This document shows, one piece after another, positions 60,085 to 64,000 of a stretch of 64,000 nucleotides of DNA (positions are counted from its first letter, which is position 1; each line of letters begins with the position of its first letter). Both the position numbers and the translations under genes were made by a program. The DNA comes from Mimachlamys varia (lineage: Eukaryota; Mollusca; Bivalvia; Pectinida; Pectinidae). The stretch is taken from positions 8,179,282 to 8,243,281 of the forward strand of contig OX392536.1 of NCBI GenBank assembly GCA_947623455.1. Reading direction: 5' to 3'. The notes below the pieces were generated by a model. The model saw nothing but the letters and a program-made list of their open reading frames with translations, ran no database searches and had not been told where the DNA came from.

Positions 60085-60760
60085 GGGTTTAAAACAATTT
60101 CTGATAAAAAAGCCACCATAACCTAACTCCTTGGAAGTATAAAGTATCTAGACATCGTAGTTTAGGTCCAAAAGCTACACTGAAAGTGTAACAAATTCTC
60201 GGGCTCTTATGGACAAGCTAGATTGTGTCCTACAGTAGTCTAGCAATCTTAACAGTTTCGTGAACAGTTTACATCTGTCGAATAATAGAATCTAACGTAT
60301 GTAACTTCCTAAAGGAGAACGGATTTCTTTTTAATTGTATTAGTATTGGACATGAAATAAAATCACGAAATCTGACTAACTGGCAGATGATCCAATTTGC
60401 ATTTCGCACAATCATTGAGGGGACTTATGAAGAAATTAGGACCAATATATCTTGAATTAATTCTTTCGGAAATTATGTCAGTATTTTGTCAGATCAAGTT
60501 TAAAGTTATCTACGATATGATACTGGCTACGATATGATACAAGTCATTGGTATGTCAATTAGTTGTTTTACATGTGTAGTACACCCGTACATTACTGTAA
60601 GCAACGTTAACGATACACTGTTTTAAACAGATGTATTACTTCGCCAGGAACGAAAAAAACGTGTGCCCTACCCACGTCATCGGGAAATGAAGTGATCAGA
60701 GTTTACTAGTTTCATTGAGGCGGTGTGAAGTGAAAATGTAAATATTGTTGGTTAAATGAC

Positions 60761-62254
60761 GACGCATATATAAACGCAGGTAATAAATTCATAATTGTGA
60801 AACATATAAATGAAATTAAGCAATTGTTCTATAGTATAAATGTAAATATATGGATTGAAAATACTTTTTTAACTTTCTTAGTGCTATTAAAAGTCCTCGG
60901 TTACATCCATATTTAGCATGAAGCCCGATGAATGTAACATAGTTATTGTACATACTCATGTACATTACAATGTACTAATATTTAGCACATATCTCTTTTC
61001 GTAGTATAACATTGTGAAGGGATGAACTCGCATAATAGTATATACACGAGAGTACAAGATTAGGCCTACAAATCAATAACCGTTATGACTATAGATTTGC
61101 CAGTACGTATATGAGAAAAGCAACACAGGAAAATTCCACTTAGCAGGACGCAGGATTACATCCCCTCGGCTGAATCACATGTGAGTCTGATTCACCTAGT
61201 TTCATCTTTTTTGTACATTGCAATGATATAACTTCATTATTTGACTGTAGCTAATGATTTCAACTGTTCAGGTATAAAATGTATAAAGCAAATTGCGTAC
61301 AAATTAAACTGTTAAGTCATTTGGAAACATATATTGAGATATCTATCATACGTATACACAAGCAAACTGTTTTCATGTCAATTCAGGTCAAAATGTTTAG
61401 ATCAAAGAGCAACAAAGTCAGTTCATGTCATGTTTCGTACCTGAAACTGACCCGAAATTGATCTGAAAATCAGGTCATTTTGATATGGAAAAAGGTCATA
61501 CATCAGAGGCATGACGCTGAATTTGAAAAATGAGTAAGATGGTCCGCCATGAAAAAAGTTGTTAGCGTCGTATTGTTTGTTGCTGCGTTGCATAAGAACC
61601 CTAATGCATTCATGCTATATATTTTTCGACTTCACTGCTGATGGGGGATACGAATCGTCTTTCTACATATAAACATGTATGTACGTGGTGTTAGGTTGTC
61701 GACAATTCATTATTTCGGACGATAGGCCCACTGAAACAATCCTCAAATTCCGGGAATCACGGAGGGGGACACCCTCTTCATGGCAGACAGTGAGTGATAA
61801 AACACTTATACTTGTAATGACGACGATTTTTCAATGATTAATTATGTTAATTCGATCTTACCCAATAAGTGATTTAAGTGGAAAAATTAAGCCAATTAGT
61901 TGTCGTTTCTCGTTCAAACGAGAGTTCGGCGTGGCATGCATTGTTTTTGAACCTTCATCTCACATTATATTCATACTCGTTTCGGGTTATAGTCCTATGA
62001 ACCGAAACGGAACTTACTTGGTTTATTTAGTGACACTGCAGCGCAAATGTTAATATACAGTGATACATTCAGCAATAACATAGGTGCAAACAATAGATTA
62101 TAACATGCCTGATGAATAAATAAAACATAAGATAAAATGTTTGCTTCAAAACCCATTTTATCCACTCATTATGGATTATTGTTTACATATGACAACTTGA
62201 AAGAAATAAACAGGCCATTTTCCGACTCAAGTTAATTCTGTGTTTTTGAAAGTG
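60761..62254. other. AT-rich stretch, nothing recognised
   Basis: No gene identified. Short open frames at 61279-61461 and 61844-62053 lack any family resemblance, and no confident splice pairs were found. Confidence 0.4.
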
Positions 62255-62735
62255 TAACTAGGTGGACAGATTGGTCGAGTGGTTAACACTCCGGCCTTCC
62301 ATGCAGGCGGCCGGGGTTCGATCCCTGAAATCGTCATACGCATGGAACATTCAGTATTTTTCTCCCGCCCACATAACTCCGGTGGAGTATAAAATGGTCT
62401 GGGGTTGTTGTTGCAGTATCTGTGCTATAGCATTCTAAAAGATGCCGTTGGAAACACGGTCCCACTACCAACAGAACACAATTCATCTCCAGCACACACA
62501 CATACATATACACACATATGGAGATATTAGCCAGGTGGTATAGGACAAGTAGTTAGCCTGATAAGGCAGCTCCTGCGAACTCCTCAGAATTGTAAATGAT
62601 AGAATTTGTGCATTATGTGTTAATTGTATTAATTGTATGATTATATGTATGTACTGTAAAGCGCTTTAGAGTGGCTTATGTTAGCAAGATAGGGCACTAT
62701 ATCAAATGTTGTATATTATTATATTATTATAGAGA
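62255..62735 (+). mobile_element. tRNA-derived SINE with 'GCGCTTTAGAG...ACTATATCAAATG' tail
   Basis: Head: ATTGGTCGAGTGGTTAACAC (A box) and GGCCGGGGTTCGATCCCTG (B box, intact). Tail: TACTGTAAAGCGCTTTAGAG then GGGCACTATATCAAATGTTG and an ATT-rich 3' end. This tail type is widespread in animal SINEs and is thought to be recognised by a partner LINE. It is the least decayed SINE in the window. Confidence 0.75.
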
Positions 62736-63314
62736 GACAGAGTGCTCTAGTGTGCTTGTTTTAAAGGAGTGGAGGCATGGCCAGGATAGCATCTTAAACT
62801 TGTCTGAAGATGTCGAATCTTTTTAGAAAAACAATGTTTCTGTACTCGGCTGACAAAGTAATAAATTTACTGTAACATCCTCCGTACATTCACATTAGCA
62901 GGTTGAATAGGGGGCTCCTGAGAAAGTGTAGTGGTATGCATCGTACACTTCAGATCCATGACTTTTCTTTTGGTAAAGGCCCGTATTTATTTTGATGATC
63001 TTTGCTGTCCACATGTATGTTTTCTTACAAAGCTCACACAACATTTAGTACGAAATCATTTCCTAAAATCCGTTTCTAAACTTCTGCATGTTTATTACAA
63101 ATCCAATCAAAGTAAGAGTAATGATTTCATTTGAAATAAAGGTCAAGTTAAGATTAATTCGACTTGCATTATTTGTTAGGTCAAATTAAAGCCGATTTCG
63201 GGTAAGAATGTGAATTTCATCAATTGACATTTTGTTCTTTCCTGTTTCTTTTTTTTGTACCTGAACAATTTGACAGGAATGGACATGGAATTATTTTGCC
63301 TGTGTAGCGTTTAT

Positions 63315-63533
63315 TTAACAGTTATATAGAGGCGTCTTTATCAGTTGATGAGTGGGTTCTTGATCATTTATAGAGCAGGTTCTTGATAATTCTGGTGTAG
63401 CTCTTTGCTCAGTTAAAAGTCGTTTCTTAATCCAATTTTGATGTGACCCTTTGATGAAATCTTTATATCCTTTATCAATTACTCTCAATGATGTTATGGA
63501 ATCGAAAATTAATAGCTCATGTCCCCTTTCCAT
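63315..63533 (-). CDS. Unidentified 72-codon open frame
   Basis: On the - strand, RGHELLIFDSITSLRVIDKG, then KDFIKGSHQNWIKKRLLTEQ. The composition is protein-like (mixed charged and hydrophobic residues, no low complexity), unlike other short frames here. I do not recognise the family. It may be an exon or a remnant of a mobile-element gene; no good splice sites or partners were found. Confidence 0.25.
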   Translation of the reverse strand: MERGHELLIFDSITSLRVIDKGYKDFIKGSHQNWIKKRLLTEQRATPELSRTCSINDQEPTHQLIKTPLYNC

Positions 63534-63929
63534 TCTGTTAAATTTTTATCTTGTTCGAAGCTTGGTTGGCTTGAATCATGCAAGAGTTAACATATTTAAA
63601 AGTTTCATCGGATCCCCTGGATAATTCTTCTAAGTCAGTCCGTGTTTTTTGTTTATTTTTTTTTCAATTTATATGTATTTAAAAAACAATTAAATATGAT
63701 TGAACTTTGTAACGTATTTCATGTTCTGTGGTCAATGACAATTTTGTGCATGTTAACATTTTGACTTAATAGTAACCTGATAATTCAGTATATTTTAATG
63801 TATTTGATTTTGAGCTTTCCATGTTTGTCATTGCCTGCTTAATCTGTCAAGTTTCCGAGAAATATAAACATTACCGGTTTACCAGGACCTTAAATAGTAC
63901 TACAACACTTCAGGGCAACGCTCTCAAGT

Positions 63930-63940
63930 CTATATATACA
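63930..63940 (+). promoter_or_regulatory. Candidate TATA box of a gene at the right edge
   Basis: TCTATATATACACC lies about 40 bp before an ATG with a good context (ACAAGATGG). A start region around 63960 (CACACAGTTTAC) would fit the usual TATA-to-start distance. Confidence 0.4.
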
Positions 63941-63971
63941 CCCACACACAGTTTACAAAAGCGGTTACAAG

Positions 63972-63986
63972 ATGGCAGGTCGCAAG
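63972..63986 (+). CDS. Candidate first coding exon (MAGRK) of an unseen gene
   Basis: ATGGCAGGTCGCAAG followed by GTAATATT, a reasonable 5' splice donor. ATG has A at -3 and G at +4. Only five residues are visible, so no function can be given. Alternatively, this is chance. Confidence 0.35.
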
Positions 63987-64000
63987 GTAATATTGATATA

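Larger units (their letters stand above)
57440..60760 (+). repeat. Dispersed repeat, copy B, with nested insertions
   Basis: Collinear with 8540-9860 in the last intron of the Roco-like gene. The sequence is split by the 2.0-kb transposon at 58080-60084. On the far side it resumes with CACCATAACC, CATCGTAGTTTAGGTCC and the same end (CGCCAGGAACGAAAAA, TTTACTAGTTTCATTGAGGC). Confidence 0.8.

Noticed and set aside
61700..61800. Possible transposase exon around a GGGAATCACGGAGGGGGACACC stretch
   Set aside because: Both strands were read; no consistent frame or motif supports a DDE transposase.

Overview
The window looks like genomic DNA of a marine mollusc, most likely a bivalve. This is inferred from AT-rich, intron-containing sequence; a Roco/COR plus death-domain gene of a kind expanded in bivalves; a long element with about 157-bp internal repeats and CACCTGG / CCAGGTG ends; several tRNA-derived SINE relics; and a very high load of MITEs and minisatellites. 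No prokaryotic or organellar features are seen. One host gene is well supported, and a second may begin at the right edge. The rest is mobile-element debris and tandem repeats.

Layout. 0-5.9 kb: repeats and a 990-bp TA-flanked MITE. 5.9-11.6 kb: the last four exons of a gene on the + strand (COR domain, 37-nt micro-exon, two death-fold exons), with all splice phases matching; its 5' part lies outside the window. 13-16 kb: three different tandem arrays (49 bp, TATCGTGATACG-like, 17 bp). 17.7-23 kb: a non-LTR retrotransposon on the - strand (ORF1 plus endonuclease/reverse transcriptase) with frameshifts and a deletion that removed the catalytic loop.

24.0-30.7 kb and 47.0-54.2 kb: two large inverted arms around a core of about 16 kb. 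From the outside inwards, each arm carries an internally deleted Gypsy-type Gag-Pol fragment, a TATA box, a leader ending in a polypyrimidine-AG, a decayed protein-primed family B DNA polymerase (Polinton/adintovirus type) broken at motif A, and a GC-rich minisatellite. The core holds a second Gypsy tail, three LTR-like repeats with TATA boxes, TA-flanked MITEs, a Helentron-like element, a SINE and a 3-kb minisatellite split by a MITE.

54.2-64 kb: direct duplications, a repeat shared with the big intron of the Roco-like gene, a 2.0-kb terminal-inverted-repeat transposon nested in one copy, a SINE, and at the right edge a TATA box followed by a short ATG exon.

The inverted pPolB/Gypsy arms are the most unusual feature. 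They look like a composite relic rather than a working system: the arms share the same Gypsy deletion and the same polymerase break, so these events happened before the arms became two.
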